From positions 434,001 through 498,000 of the forward strand of contig NZ_CP020809.1 in assembly GCF_002157835.1 (NCBI RefSeq): a DNA stretch of 64,000 nt, read 5' to 3'. The notes beneath the pieces were generated by a model. That model was not told the origin of the DNA. It searched no databases and worked only from the letters and a program-made list of their open reading frames with translations. Both the position numbers and the translations under genes were made by a program. This DNA is from Mycobacterium dioxanotrophicus (GTDB taxonomy: Bacteria; Actinomycetota; Actinomycetes; Mycobacteriales; Mycobacteriaceae). Each line of letters begins with the position of its first letter. Position 1 is the stretch's first letter. Of the stretch, positions 24,067 to 31,940 are shown piece by piece.

Positions 24067-24408
24067 ATGGACGACGTGGAGGTCGCGCAGGCCGATATCG
24101 CCGCAGTTCCGACGGTTTTCGGCGACACGGTGGTGCTGCTCGATGTGCGCGAGGACGACGAGTGGCAGCGTGGCCACGCAGCCGGCGCCCAACACATCCC
24201 CATGGGCGATGTGCCGGCGCGGATGGCCGAGATCGATCCCGATGCCGAACTTTTCGTGGTGTGCCATGCCGGTGGGCGGTCGCTGCGCGTCGCCAACTAC
24301 CTCGCGCGCAACGGATACACGCCCACCAACGTGGATGGCGGAATGCTGGCCTGGGTGGGGGCGGGCCGGCCCGTGATCACCGACGACGGCAGCCCCGGCA
24401 GCGTGTGA
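24067..24408 (+). CDS. Single-domain rhodanese-like protein
   Basis: The 113-residue protein from ATG 24067 is a compact rhodanese fold. It has VVLLDVREDDEWQRGHAAGA and the active-site loop VCHAGGRS, whose cysteine would carry a persulfide, followed by VANYLARNGY and the usual C-terminal GGMLAWVGAGRPV. The sulfur acceptor is unknown. The start is not certain: GGAGG lies only one base before the ATG, so either a leaderless transcript or an upstream in-frame GTG is possible. It stands alone and is followed by the DUF4328 gene, which has its own promoter. Confidence 0.82.
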   Translation: MDDVEVAQADIAAVPTVFGDTVVLLDVREDDEWQRGHAAGAQHIPMGDVPARMAEIDPDAELFVVCHAGGRSLRVANYLARNGYTPTNVDGGMLAWVGAGRPVITDDGSPGSV

Positions 24409-24430
24409 GCGACCGCTGCGCAACCGTCGC

Positions 24431-24436
24431 TAGGCT
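24431..24436 (+). promoter_or_regulatory. -10 element, leaderless promoter of the DUF4328-glpQ1 operon
   Basis: TAGGCT (TANNNT) is 6 bases before the ATG at 24443, and no Shine-Dalgarno sequence is present. Confidence 0.5.
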
Positions 24437-24442
24437 GGGCCG

Positions 24443-25579
24443 ATGATCCAGGTGTGTTCGCAGTGCGGAACGCGCTGGAACGTGCGTGACCGGCAACGGT
24501 CGTGGTGCCCGCGGTGTGGTGGCACGCTGCTCGCGCCGTCCGCGCCGCAGTGGTCGCCCCAGCAGGGCCGCCCGGCACTACCGCCCCCGCCGGCAGCTGC
24601 GCCGCCGCAGGCGGCTCCGCGACCGTCGCAGCAGCCCGCACCGTCGCCCGCAGGACGTCCGCCGCAGGCGGGAACACCGCGGTTGGCGCCGGGCTACCGC
24701 TGGGTCGCGTTGCGCCCGGGCGCCCCGCCGCGCCGCCGGATCCGCCGCGGCCCGCTGGGACCGACTCCGCGCTACCCGGTCATCCCGCGATGGGGGCTGC
24801 AACAGCATTTCGACGTCGCCGCCGAGGAAGGTGACCGCGAACACGACGGACCTCCGCCGGCAACGGTGCGCACCATGCTCGTCGTGACGATGGTGGCGCT
24901 CGGTGTCGCGGCGTTCGCCCATGTGCTGCGGTACGTGCTCATGCTGATCAACCGCAGCGTCCTGCTGCATCCGTTGATCGCCGACGCGGCCGTGGCGTTC
25001 GGTGTGGTGGCCAGCCTGGTGGCGCTGGTGATCCTCGGCGTGACCGTGGTGATCATGATCAGATGGCTCATCGCTCGACGTGCGGCGGCCTACTCCCAGC
25101 ACGGGCAGACCGACCCCCACTCCGCGCGGCAGGTGTGGCTGCTCTCGCTGATTCCCGGGATCAACGTGTTGTTCACACCGGTCTATGTCCTCGAGTTGGC
25201 GACCGTGGAAGGCAGCCTGACGCGGCTGCGGCGGCCCATCGTGGTGTGGTGGATCGTCTGGGCGCTCAGTGCCGTCGTCGCGTTGTGGTCGATCATCGGC
25301 ACCGTCGTCGTCACGTTCTTTGCCAACAGCACGCAGCACCTCGCTGACAACAACGTGACCGTCGCCATCGGGTATCTCCTAGCGCTGGCCGCCGTGTTGC
25401 TGGCCTGGCGGGTCTATCTCGGCTTCGAAGGTGCGCCGGCCGAACACCGCAGCCACCGCTGGGTCGTGGTGGGGGCGGAATCGGGCCGTCCGGAGCAGCC
25501 CGCCGGCTCCGCGGATGAGCCCGAACCGGCGGTTCCGGTTGAGAGCCAAGGGCAGAACCCGGCAGCATTAGCGGTATGA
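24443..25579 (+). CDS. Zinc-ribbon plus DUF4328 membrane protein (Rv3843c type)
   Basis: Residues 5-28 form a zinc ribbon with two CxxC pairs (CSQCGTRWNVRD...CPRCG). A proline/glutamine-rich linker runs to about residue 85. From residue 140 the DUF4328 domain has five membrane helices (TMLVVTMVALGVAAFAHVLR and others), with a conserved VWLLSLIPGINVLFTPVYVLEL loop. Homologue of Rv3843c. Function unknown, perhaps in envelope stress or secretion. It overlaps the next gene, glpQ1, by 4 bases (ATGA). Confidence 0.85.
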   Translation: MIQVCSQCGTRWNVRDRQRSWCPRCGGTLLAPSAPQWSPQQGRPALPPPPAAAPPQAAPRPSQQPAPSPAGRPPQAGTPRLAPGYRWVALRPGAPPRRRIRRGPLGPTPRYPVIPRWGLQQHFDVAAEEGDREHDGPPPATVRTMLVVTMVALGVAAFAHVLRYVLMLINRSVLLHPLIADAAVAFGVVASLVALVILGVTVVIMIRWLIARRAAAYSQHGQTDPHSARQVWLLSLIPGINVLFTPVYVLELATVEGSLTRLRRPIVVWWIVWALSAVVALWSIIGTVVVTFFANSTQHLADNNVTVAIGYLLALAAVLLAWRVYLGFEGAPAEHRSHRWVVVGAESGRPEQPAGSADEPEPAVPVESQGQNPAALAV

Positions 25580-26436
25580 ACGCGGGCGAAGCCGCTGCCG
25601 ACGAGTCAGTGACACCGGGTCCATCTCATCCGTTCGTGGTGGCGCATCGCGGGGCATCTGCGGACCGGCCCGAACACACCATTGCCGCCTACGATCTGGC
25701 GTTGCGTGAGGGGGCCGACGGCGTCGAATGCGATGTGCGGCTCACCCGCGACGGGCATCTGGTGTGTGTGCATGACCGTCGGGTCGACCGGACGTCGACG
25801 GGTACCGGGCTGGTCAGTGAGATGACACTGGCCGAACTCCGTGACCTCGACTACGGATCATGGCATGCCAGCAAGGACGCCGAGGGCGGCCAGGGCGACA
25901 CCGGGCTGCTGACCCTCGATGCGCTGGTCTCGATGGTGCTCGACTGGAACCGGCCGGTGAAGCTGTTCATCGAGACCAAGCACCCGGTGCGGTACGGAGC
26001 ATTGGTCGAGAACAAGGTGCTGGCGCTGTTGCACCGCTACGGCATTGCCTCACCGGCGTCGGCGGACCTGTCCCGGGCGGTGGTGATGTCGTTCTCCGCG
26101 GCCGCGGTGTGGCGGATCCGGCGCGCGGCACCGATGCTGCCGACGGTATTGCTGGGGGAGACCTCGCGCTATCTGGGCGGGAGTGCGGCGACGACGGTCG
26201 GCGCTACGGCCGTCGGGCCGTCCATCACGACGCTGCGCGAGCATCCCGAATTGGTCGACCGGGCAGCGGCGCAGGGTCGCGCGCTGTACTGCTGGACCGT
26301 CGACCACTACGAGGACGTGAACTTCTGCCGGGACATCGGGGTGGCCTGGGTGGCCACCAACCATCCCGGCCGCACCAAGGACTGGCTGCAGAACGGCCTG
26401 ACCGGTGCGGGCGGGACCGGCGGGACGAGCGCCTAG
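25576..26436 (+). CDS. glpQ1: Glycerophosphodiester phosphodiesterase GlpQ1
   Basis: The GDPD TIM-barrel motif is clear: VVAHRGASADRPEHTIAAY (with the catalytic histidine), EGADGVECDVRLT (metal ligands), then VCVHDRRVDRTSTGTG, KLFIETKHP and a C-terminal YCWTVDHYEDV. It hydrolyses deacylated phospholipids to glycerol-3-phosphate and an alcohol. There is no signal peptide, so it is cytoplasmic. Homologue of Rv3842c. It is translationally coupled to the DUF4328 gene and convergent with bfrB; the two stops overlap in the palindrome CTAG. Confidence 0.93.
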   Translation: MNAGEAAADESVTPGPSHPFVVAHRGASADRPEHTIAAYDLALREGADGVECDVRLTRDGHLVCVHDRRVDRTSTGTGLVSEMTLAELRDLDYGSWHASKDAEGGQGDTGLLTLDALVSMVLDWNRPVKLFIETKHPVRYGALVENKVLALLHRYGIASPASADLSRAVVMSFSAAAVWRIRRAAPMLPTVLLGETSRYLGGSAATTVGATAVGPSITTLREHPELVDRAAAQGRALYCWTVDHYEDVNFCRDIGVAWVATNHPGRTKDWLQNGLTGAGGTGGTSA

Positions 26437-26981
26437 ATATTGCCCCCGGCGGCCTTCGGGGCCGACGGGTCGGCGCCCGCCGCGGCGGCGAGTTCGCGTG
26501 CGACGAAGTCCTCCAGGTGGAACAGGTTGTCACCGGCGCGCTCGGCGATGCGGACCAGCGTCGACATCGACGCCACCTCCTCCACCTGCTCCTTGAGGAA
26601 CCACTGCATGAACTGCTCGCCCAGATAGTCGCCCTCTTCGCGCGCCACGCTGGCCAGCCGGCTGATCTGCTCGGTGACCGTGCGCTCCTGTTTGAGCGAG
26701 AGCAGCAGCGCGTCGCGGGGCTCGTCGAACTGGTTGCACACCGCGTCGATGCCGGGGATCTCGACCTCGATGTCCCGGTCGAGCAGGTACTGCACCAGCA
26801 TCATGGCGTGATTGCGCTCTTCGAGCGACTGGTTGTAGAAGTGCTTGGCGAGCTGCGGCAGATCGGCGCCATCGAAATACACGGCGATCGCGATGTATTG
26901 CTGAGAAGCCGTGAATTCGTTTCGAATTTGATCCTGCACAAGGGCGTGGAATTTCGTGTCGATTGCGCCGGTAGCCGTCAT
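26433..26981 (-). CDS. bfrB: Ferritin BfrB
   Basis: A 182-residue non-haem ferritin, the main iron store in mycobacteria (Rv3841). Ferroxidase residues Glu22, Glu55 and His58 lie at the Mtb positions (QIRNEFTAS, SLEERNHAMM), and EQVEEVASM supplies the later ligands. The C-terminal tail (ARELAAAAGADPSAPKAAGG) is the mycobacterial extension. A -10 element seven bases upstream of ATG makes a leaderless mRNA likely. Two IdeR-box-like sites lie about 60-140 bases upstream, where iron-loaded IdeR activates bfrB. Confidence 0.96.
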   Translation of the reverse strand: MTATGAIDTKFHALVQDQIRNEFTASQQYIAIAVYFDGADLPQLAKHFYNQSLEERNHAMMLVQYLLDRDIEVEIPGIDAVCNQFDEPRDALLLSLKQERTVTEQISRLASVAREEGDYLGEQFMQWFLKEQVEEVASMSTLVRIAERAGDNLFHLEDFVARELAAAAGADPSAPKAAGGNI

Positions 26982-26988
26982 GGCAGCG

Positions 26989-26994
26989 AGGATA
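26989..26994 (-). promoter_or_regulatory. -10 element, leaderless promoter of bfrB
   Basis: On the minus strand TATCCT (26994-26989) is 7 bases before the ATG at 26981. Confidence 0.55.
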
Positions 26995-27039
26995 TAGCAG
27001 GTCAGAAGGCATTGTCAGCGAAGGTCAGCCTCATTGAGG

Positions 27040-27058
27040 TCAGCATTGCCTAACCCGT
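27040..27058 (-). promoter_or_regulatory. Weak IdeR-box-like site upstream of bfrB
   Basis: TCAGCATTGCCTAACCCGT matches the 19-bp iron box TTAGGTTAGGCTAACCTAA at 11 positions and has the conserved CCTAACC half. It lies about 60-77 bases upstream of the inferred bfrB start site. Confidence 0.4.
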
Positions 27059-27104
27059 GTGACGGTGCTTACATGCGCTGGTTCGAATTTGCTGTTCGAC
27101 GGTT

Positions 27105-27123
27105 TTAGCTTTGGCTAACCTTT
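27105..27123 (-). promoter_or_regulatory. IdeR box upstream of bfrB
   Basis: TTAGCTTTGGCTAACCTTT matches the iron-box consensus at 15 of 19 positions. It lies 124-142 bases upstream of bfrB and overlaps the last codons of the upstream LCP gene. The far-upstream position fits IdeR acting as an activator of bfrB. Confidence 0.65.
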
Positions 27124-28353
27124 TGGTTCGTTGACATTGAGAGTGTCGGCCGGCGGTGGCGAATCGGATGCTAAAGCGTCGAACAAACGGCTCGCGGCGT
27201 CGTGGTCCCACACCACCACCGAACCTGCGTCGCCCGCGCTGAAATCGCCGATGGGCACGGTGGTGGTGACCGGATCGCCGTGCAATGCCCAGCCCAGCCG
27301 GGCCAGATCCCACACGTGGGCGTCCTGGTCGACCGTGACCGTGTTCGCGGCCGCATGGGCCATCGGCGCCCAGCGCAGAGGATTGAGCAACACGCCCGGG
27401 CTGGTCGCGCGGTGCAGCAGGGCCGACATGAACTGTCGCTGATGGACCATGCGGTCGAGGTCTGCGCGGGGTGTGGCGCGGGATCGGACGAAGCCCAGCG
27501 CGTTGCGTCCGTCGAGCTGCTGGCAGCCCGCGGGCAGGTCGATGCCGGCCAGCGGGTCACTGATCGGTTCGGCGGGGCACACGGTGACGCCACCGACGGC
27601 GTCGACCAGATCGGCGAACCCGCCGAAGCCGATCTCGGCGTAGTGGTCCAGATGCAGCCCGGTCGCCGACTCGACGGTCTGCGCCAGCAGCGGCGCGCCA
27701 CCCAGCGAGAACGCGGCGTTGATCTTGTCCTTGCCGTTGTCGGGTATCGGCACATACGAGTCGCGGGGAATGCTGACCATGGTCGGTGGCGTGCTCGACC
27801 CGAGCGCAGGGATGTGCACCAGCAGGATGGTGTCGGTCCGGCCGTTGCCGATGTCGCCGCCGGTGGCGAGCGCGGCCTGCTGTTCGGGTGTGAGGTCCTG
27901 GCGGCTGTCGGAGCCCACCAACAGCCAGTTGGTGCCGCGGCCCGGGGCCGGACGGTCCGGGTAGGCGGTGAACGCCGTGATGCGGTGCAGTGATGTGTCG
28001 ACCCACACTCCGAGCCCGACCACGGCCAGGACGCCGACCAGTAGCAGCGCCAGCAGGATCTTGCCCCAATGCCGTTTGCGGCGGCGCTTGGGCGCGGCGG
28101 GCGACGGCGGCGGTGCCGCCCAGGCGGCGGGCGGCGCGGCGGTGGTGGCGGGCGGGTCGAGGGGCGGCGGTGACATGCGCCCCGGCGGCAGGCGCGGGGG
28201 CATCCGCGGTGGCGGAGGCGGCGGCGGCGGTTGGCGGCGCTGCGACGGGGTGGGTGGATTGGGCGGCCAGGCGGGCCGATGGTGTGGATCGCGGCGGATC
28301 ACCTGCGACGGCTCACGGCGGGGCCGTGGGGGCGGTTGCCGGTTGTCGTCCAC
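27115..28353 (-). CDS. LytR-CpsA-Psr (LCP) family cell-wall ligase
   Basis: A 412-residue protein with a proline-rich cytoplasmic N-terminus (about 90 residues), one membrane helix (KILLALLLVGVLAVVGLGVW), and an extracellular LCP domain. Key motifs are WLLVGSDSRQDL, DTILLVHI, SIPRDSYVPIP, DKINAAF, and RATPRADLDRMVHQRQ, which includes the catalytic arginines. LCP enzymes transfer polymers such as arabinogalactan from lipid carriers to peptidoglycan. The position is that of Rv3840, which as I recall is annotated in M. tuberculosis as only a short fragment. The start is a leaderless GTG at 28353. Confidence 0.88.
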   Translation of the reverse strand: MDDNRQPPPRPRREPSQVIRRDPHHRPAWPPNPPTPSQRRQPPPPPPPPRMPPRLPPGRMSPPPLDPPATTAAPPAAWAAPPPSPAAPKRRRKRHWGKILLALLLVGVLAVVGLGVWVDTSLHRITAFTAYPDRPAPGRGTNWLLVGSDSRQDLTPEQQAALATGGDIGNGRTDTILLVHIPALGSSTPPTMVSIPRDSYVPIPDNGKDKINAAFSLGGAPLLAQTVESATGLHLDHYAEIGFGGFADLVDAVGGVTVCPAEPISDPLAGIDLPAGCQQLDGRNALGFVRSRATPRADLDRMVHQRQFMSALLHRATSPGVLLNPLRWAPMAHAAANTVTVDQDAHVWDLARLGWALHGDPVTTTVPIGDFSAGDAGSVVVWDHDAASRLFDALASDSPPPADTLNVNEPKG

Positions 28354-28359
28354 AGAAAA

Positions 28360-28365
28360 AATGTA
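28360..28365 (-). promoter_or_regulatory. -10 element, leaderless promoter of the LCP gene
   Basis: Minus-strand TACATT (28365-28360) is 6 bases before the GTG at 28353. A T-run lies between them. Confidence 0.5.
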
Positions 28366-28383
28366 CGTGCCTGACGCCTTCGG

Positions 28384-29145
28384 TTACTGCAACCAGCCCA
28401 GATGGTGTGCGACGAGGGCGTAACCGACGAACGCGACGGTGTCGATGAGGGTGTGCGCGATGATCAGCGGCCACAGCCGGCCGGTGCGCTGCCAGGCATA
28501 ACCGAACACCACGCCCATGATGACGTTGCCGACTCCGGCGCTGTAGCCCTGGTAGAGGTGGTAGGCGCCGCGCAGCAGGCTGGAGATCACCAGGGCGCGG
28601 CCGGGGCTGATGTCGAGCTGGCGCAGCCGCGTCAGCAGGAATCCCACCACGATGATCTCTTCGGCCCAGCCGTTGGCGAAGGCCGCGCCGATCAGCACCG
28701 GGATGCGCCACCAGGTGTCGTAGAGCTCGGCCGGTTCCACCGTCGCGGACAGGCCGAGCAGCCGCGCCGCGGCGTACAACGCCAGCCCGGGAAGGCCGAT
28801 CAGGGCTGCCAGCCCGAGGCCGCCCAGCCCGTCGGCGCGCCACCGCGGCCGGCCGAGGCCGATCGATCGTGGGCTGAAACCGCTGCGCCACAACAGATAC
28901 AGCGCCAGCGCACCCCAGGCCAGCAGCTGCACGATGCCTGCGAGGTGCAGGCCAAGGTCGATGAGGTCGAACGGGGAGCGTTTCGGGTTGAGGGTGATCT
29001 TCTGGCCGGAGAGCCCGAGGAGCACGGCCTCGGTGAGCTTCAGCAGCGCGGTGTAGGCGCTGAGTCCGAACGTGACCGCCAGGACGACGGCGACCTCGAT
29101 GCGCAGGCCGCGACGCTGGGGGTCGGTGGACGGGGCCGCGGTCAC
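28384..29145 (-). CDS. CPBP-family intramembrane metalloprotease
   Basis: A 253-residue protein with about seven membrane helices. The CPBP (Abi/CAAX protease-like) motifs are present: WAEEIIVVGFLL with the catalytic Glu-Glu pair, LRGAYHLYQG with its histidine, and LIIAHTLIDTVAF with the last histidine. Substrates in bacteria are mostly unknown; roles in immunity to peptides and in membrane protein cleavage are known for relatives. It starts with a leaderless GTG at 29145 and ends 30 bases before the LCP start, but the LCP gene has its own -10. Confidence 0.85.
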   Translation of the reverse strand: MTAAPSTDPQRRGLRIEVAVVLAVTFGLSAYTALLKLTEAVLLGLSGQKITLNPKRSPFDLIDLGLHLAGIVQLLAWGALALYLLWRSGFSPRSIGLGRPRWRADGLGGLGLAALIGLPGLALYAAARLLGLSATVEPAELYDTWWRIPVLIGAAFANGWAEEIIVVGFLLTRLRQLDISPGRALVISSLLRGAYHLYQGYSAGVGNVIMGVVFGYAWQRTGRLWPLIIAHTLIDTVAFVGYALVAHHLGWLQ

Positions 29146-29152
29146 CGGAGCA

Positions 29153-29158
29153 ACGGTA
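29153..29158 (-). promoter_or_regulatory. -10 element, leaderless promoter of the CPBP gene
   Basis: Minus-strand TACCGT (29158-29153) is 7 bases before the GTG at 29145. Confidence 0.5.
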
Positions 29159-29176
29159 GCCGTGCCCCCTGCAGGG

Positions 29177-29959
29177 TCAGACGCGTCGGGCGCGCAATCC
29201 GTTGAGGAACGGGCAGCCCATGAGGATCCGGATCGCCTGGTTCAAACCGGTGACGTCGTCGACCGGTTTGGCGAACGGCAGGCGCACGTCGTGGTCGCCG
29301 TCGGCGTTCTCGATGCGCAGTTGCACGCCGTAGCGGTCCAGGCCCAGTGGCCGCACGCGGCCCTGGCGTAGGGCCATCGGCAGCCGGGTGGCCAGGCGTT
29401 CGACGACATCGCGGTGTGCCGCTTCCATGTGCTGCAGCCAGCAGGACTCCATCGTGCAGAACGGGTCAGGGCGGGCCTGCAGAAGCGCGCCCAGAGCGAC
29501 CGACTCGGCGCCGGTCGAATCGGCCACCACCACCGATTCGATCTCCAGGCGCAGCAGCGCATAGCTGTCGTCTGCCGTCTCGGGCCCGGTGTTCACCTGC
29601 AGCAGGGCAGGATTCGGATCCTGGGTGGCGATGAGGTCCAACAGGGGCGCGACGGTCTCGGTGGGCACCTGCTGCAGGCGGCCGCGGACCCACACCAGTG
29701 AGCGGACGGGTTCGCGCAGGGGCAGCGGCGCGTAGTCGGTGAGCTCGAGAACGGCTTGCACACCAGCCGAGCCGGACGAGATCAGCAGGGAGCTCACCGG
29801 GCCGGTGGCAGGCACGGTGATGGCGAACGAACCGTCGTCGAGCAGGTGGTGCACGGGAGACGCGACCGGCTCGATGCCCTCGACGGCGAGCATGGCGCCC
29901 CCGCCTCGTGCGCAGGCGCTGCGGATTCGTTCAGCTGTCGTCGGTGCCGCTGTGGCCAT
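29177..29959 (-). CDS. DUF2470 protein, Rv3839 type, iron-regulated
   Basis: A 260-residue protein whose N-terminal two-thirds is a split-barrel flavin/haem-type fold. The C-terminal DUF2470 has MEAAHRDVVERLATRLPM and LGLDRYGVQLRIENADG, ending FAKPVDDVTGLNQAIRIL. Relatives (HugZ/HutZ-like) bind or degrade haem. Homologue of Rv3839, a gene of the IdeR regulon, and an IdeR box is found 35 bases upstream of the ATG. A role in haem or iron handling is inferred, and the reaction is unknown. AAAGG precedes the start. Confidence 0.82.
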   Translation of the reverse strand: MATAAPTTAERIRSACARGGGAMLAVEGIEPVASPVHHLLDDGSFAITVPATGPVSSLLISSGSAGVQAVLELTDYAPLPLREPVRSLVWVRGRLQQVPTETVAPLLDLIATQDPNPALLQVNTGPETADDSYALLRLEIESVVVADSTGAESVALGALLQARPDPFCTMESCWLQHMEAAHRDVVERLATRLPMALRQGRVRPLGLDRYGVQLRIENADGDHDVRLPFAKPVDDVTGLNQAIRILMGCPFLNGLRARRV

Positions 29960-29993
29960 CTCGCCGCCTTTCGTCGCTACTTGTCAGCGTTAG

Positions 29994-30012
29994 TGAGGTA
30001 AGCCTAACTTAA
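29994..30012. promoter_or_regulatory. IdeR box between the Rv3839-type gene and pheA
   Basis: TGAGGTAAGCCTAACTTAA matches the iron-box consensus TTAGGTTAGGCTAACCTAA at 15 of 19 positions. It lies in the promoter zone of the minus-strand gene (35 bases from its ATG), the position for iron repression. It is 76 bases from the pheA start. Confidence 0.7.
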
Positions 30013-30074
30013 CTGGCGATCGCGAAAGCGCAAGCCTTACCCCTTCGCCGGCCGGGTCACGGTGGCCGAACCGA

Positions 30075-30080
30075 TAGGGT
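30075..30080 (+). promoter_or_regulatory. -10 element, leaderless promoter of pheA
   Basis: TAGGGT is 7 bases before the GTG at 30088. Confidence 0.5.
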
Positions 30081-30087
30081 TGGCGAC

Positions 30088-31014
30088 GTGCTGCGCATCG
30101 CCTACCTCGGCCCCGAAGGAACCTTCACCGAAGCGGCGTTACTGCAGATGGTGACCGCCGGGCTGATCCCCGGGATCCCTGACGGCGAAGCCGAGTTCAC
30201 GCCCGTCCTGACCGACACCACACCCGGTGCGCTGGCCGCGGTGCGCAACGGCGCGGCCGACTACGCGTGCGTCCCGATCGAGAACTCCATCGAGGGTTCG
30301 GTGCTGCAGACCATGGACAGCCTCGCGGCGGGCAGCCCCTTGCAGATCTACGCCGAGTTCACCCTCGACGTCGCCTTCACCATCGTCACCCGCCCGGGTC
30401 ACAGCGGCCCGATCCGGACGGTGGCCGCTTTCCCGGTCGCGCTCGCGCAGGTGCGTCGCTGGCTCGCGGCCAACCTTCCCGACGCCGACGTGGTCCCGAC
30501 CACCTCCAACGCGGCGGCCGCCCATGACGTCGCCGAAGGTCGCGTCGACGCCGGCGTGAGCACCCGACTGGCCGCGCAGCGCTGCGGGCTCGACGTGCTG
30601 GCCGACCGGGTCGTCGACGAGGCCAATGCCCGCACCCGATTCGTGCTCGCCGGACAGCCGGGCCCGCCGCCGCCCGCAACCGGCGCCGACCGGACCTCGG
30701 TGGTGCTGCGGCTCGACAACGTGCCGGGCGCGCTCGTCGCGGCGATGACCGAGCTCTCGATCCGCGACATCGACCTGACCCGAATCGAATCCCGCCCCAC
30801 CAGAACAGAGTTGGGCACGTACATGTTCTTCCTCGACTGCGTCGGGCACATCGACGACGATTCGGTCGCCGAGGCACTCAAAGCGCTCTTCCGTCGTTGT
30901 GCAGATGTGCGATATCTGGGTTCCTGGCCGACTGGATCGGCGGCGGGCGCGCTGCCCCCGCAACTCGACGAGGCGTCGCAGTGGCTGACGCGGCTGCGTG
31001 GAGGAACGGCATGA
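30088..31014 (+). CDS. pheA: Prephenate dehydratase
   Basis: PheA converts prephenate to phenylpyruvate in phenylalanine synthesis. The 308-residue protein has the catalytic domain (residues 1-190: RIAYLGPEGTFTEAALLQM, CVPIENSIEGSVLQTMD, and NARTRFVLAG with the catalytic Thr-Arg-Phe). A C-terminal ACT domain (TSVVLRLDNVPGALVAAMTE, IESRPTRTELGTYMFF) gives feedback control by phenylalanine. No chorismate mutase is fused. Homologue of Rv3838c. The GTG start is leaderless. The stop overlaps the next gene in ATGA. Confidence 0.95.
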   Translation: MLRIAYLGPEGTFTEAALLQMVTAGLIPGIPDGEAEFTPVLTDTTPGALAAVRNGAADYACVPIENSIEGSVLQTMDSLAAGSPLQIYAEFTLDVAFTIVTRPGHSGPIRTVAAFPVALAQVRRWLAANLPDADVVPTTSNAAAAHDVAEGRVDAGVSTRLAAQRCGLDVLADRVVDEANARTRFVLAGQPGPPPPATGADRTSVVLRLDNVPGALVAAMTELSIRDIDLTRIESRPTRTELGTYMFFLDCVGHIDDDSVAEALKALFRRCADVRYLGSWPTGSAAGALPPQLDEASQWLTRLRGGTA

Positions 31015-31697
31015 GTGGACGACTGATACTCGTCCGGCACGGCCAGTCGCTCGGCAACGTCGACCGACGCCTGGACACCCGCCCGCCCGGCGCCGAGCTC
31101 ACCGACCTCGGCCGTGACCAGGCGCGGCAATTCGCCGGAGCGCTCGGCAACCGCCCGCACATCGTCGCCCACTCGGTGGCGCGCCGGGCCGCTCAGACCG
31201 CGGCTGGCATCGCGGGCGAAGTGGGGCTCTCACCCCACGAGTTCGAAGGCGTCCACGAGGTCCAGGTCGGCGAACTGGAGAACCGCAACGACGACGCGGC
31301 CATCGCCGAGTTCAACGACATCTACCAGCGCTGGCATCGGGGCGAGCTGAACCTGGCCATGCCCGGCGGTGAAAGCGCCAGCGACGTGCTCGACCGATAC
31401 GTTCCCGTGCTCACCCAGCTGCGGCTGCGCTACCTCGACGACGACGCCTTCACCGGCGACATCGTCCTGGTCAGCCACGGCGCGGCCATCCGCTTGGTGG
31501 CCGCGGTGCTCGCAGGTGTCGACGGCGGATTCGCGCTCGACCATCACCTGGGCAACACCGAGTCGGTGGTCCTGGCGCCCGTCACCGAGGGGCGGTGGAG
31601 TTGCGTGCAATGGGCCCAGCTGACCCCGCCGTTCTACCCCGAACCGGCCGTGCGGCCGACGGAAGAGGCGCTGCGCGCACCCGACCCGATGGGCTGA
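31011..31697 (+). CDS. Histidine phosphatase-superfamily (phosphoglycerate mutase-like) enzyme
   Basis: The 228-residue protein opens with the phosphohistidine motif LILVRHGQSLGNVDRR. It has the second histidine region DIVLVSHGAAIRLVAAVLAG and an acidic acid/base residue in MPGGESASDVLDRY. Homologue of Rv3837c. Members act on sugar phosphates or other small phosphates; a true glycolytic mutase is unlikely. It is translationally coupled to pheA (ATGA), a pairing conserved in mycobacteria. Confidence 0.88.
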   Translation: MSGRLILVRHGQSLGNVDRRLDTRPPGAELTDLGRDQARQFAGALGNRPHIVAHSVARRAAQTAAGIAGEVGLSPHEFEGVHEVQVGELENRNDDAAIAEFNDIYQRWHRGELNLAMPGGESASDVLDRYVPVLTQLRLRYLDDDAFTGDIVLVSHGAAIRLVAAVLAGVDGGFALDHHLGNTESVVLAPVTEGRWSCVQWAQLTPPFYPEPAVRPTEEALRAPDPMG

Positions 31698-31703
31698 GCG
31701 GAG

Positions 31704-31892
31704 CTAGATCGCCACCGCGATGTCGCGGCCGCAGGGGCAGCCGGCGGACTCGCAGTCGATGCTGAAAGTGTGTACGGATTCCGGTGTGGTGCAGCCGTCG
31801 TCGGTGCACTCCGCGCGGTATCGGACGTGGTGGATGACCGTGCCGTGGCAGTGCTCCAGCCCGGCCAGGCAATCTCGGCACTGGATGCTCAT
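31704..31892 (-). CDS. Small cysteine-rich conserved protein
   Basis: The 62-residue protein has eight cysteines, most in close pairs (MSIQCRDCLAGLEHCHGT, CTDDGC, CESAGCPCG), together with histidines, so one or two zinc sites are likely. No catalytic motif is visible. It is convergent with the phosphatase gene with only 6 bases between the stops. It is probably co-transcribed downstream of the metallopeptidase gene, 48 bases away. Function unknown. Confidence 0.7.
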   Translation of the reverse strand: MSIQCRDCLAGLEHCHGTVIHHVRYRAECTDDGCTTPESVHTFSIDCESAGCPCGRDIAVAI

Positions 31893-31940
31893 GGCCCGTT
31901 CATAGCACCGTGGGCCGACACTGCGTGGTTGCCGCGCGGG

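Noticed and set aside
27079..27095. tRNA T-arm-like GGTTCGAATTTG
   Set aside because: No acceptor, D or anticodon arm can be folded around it.
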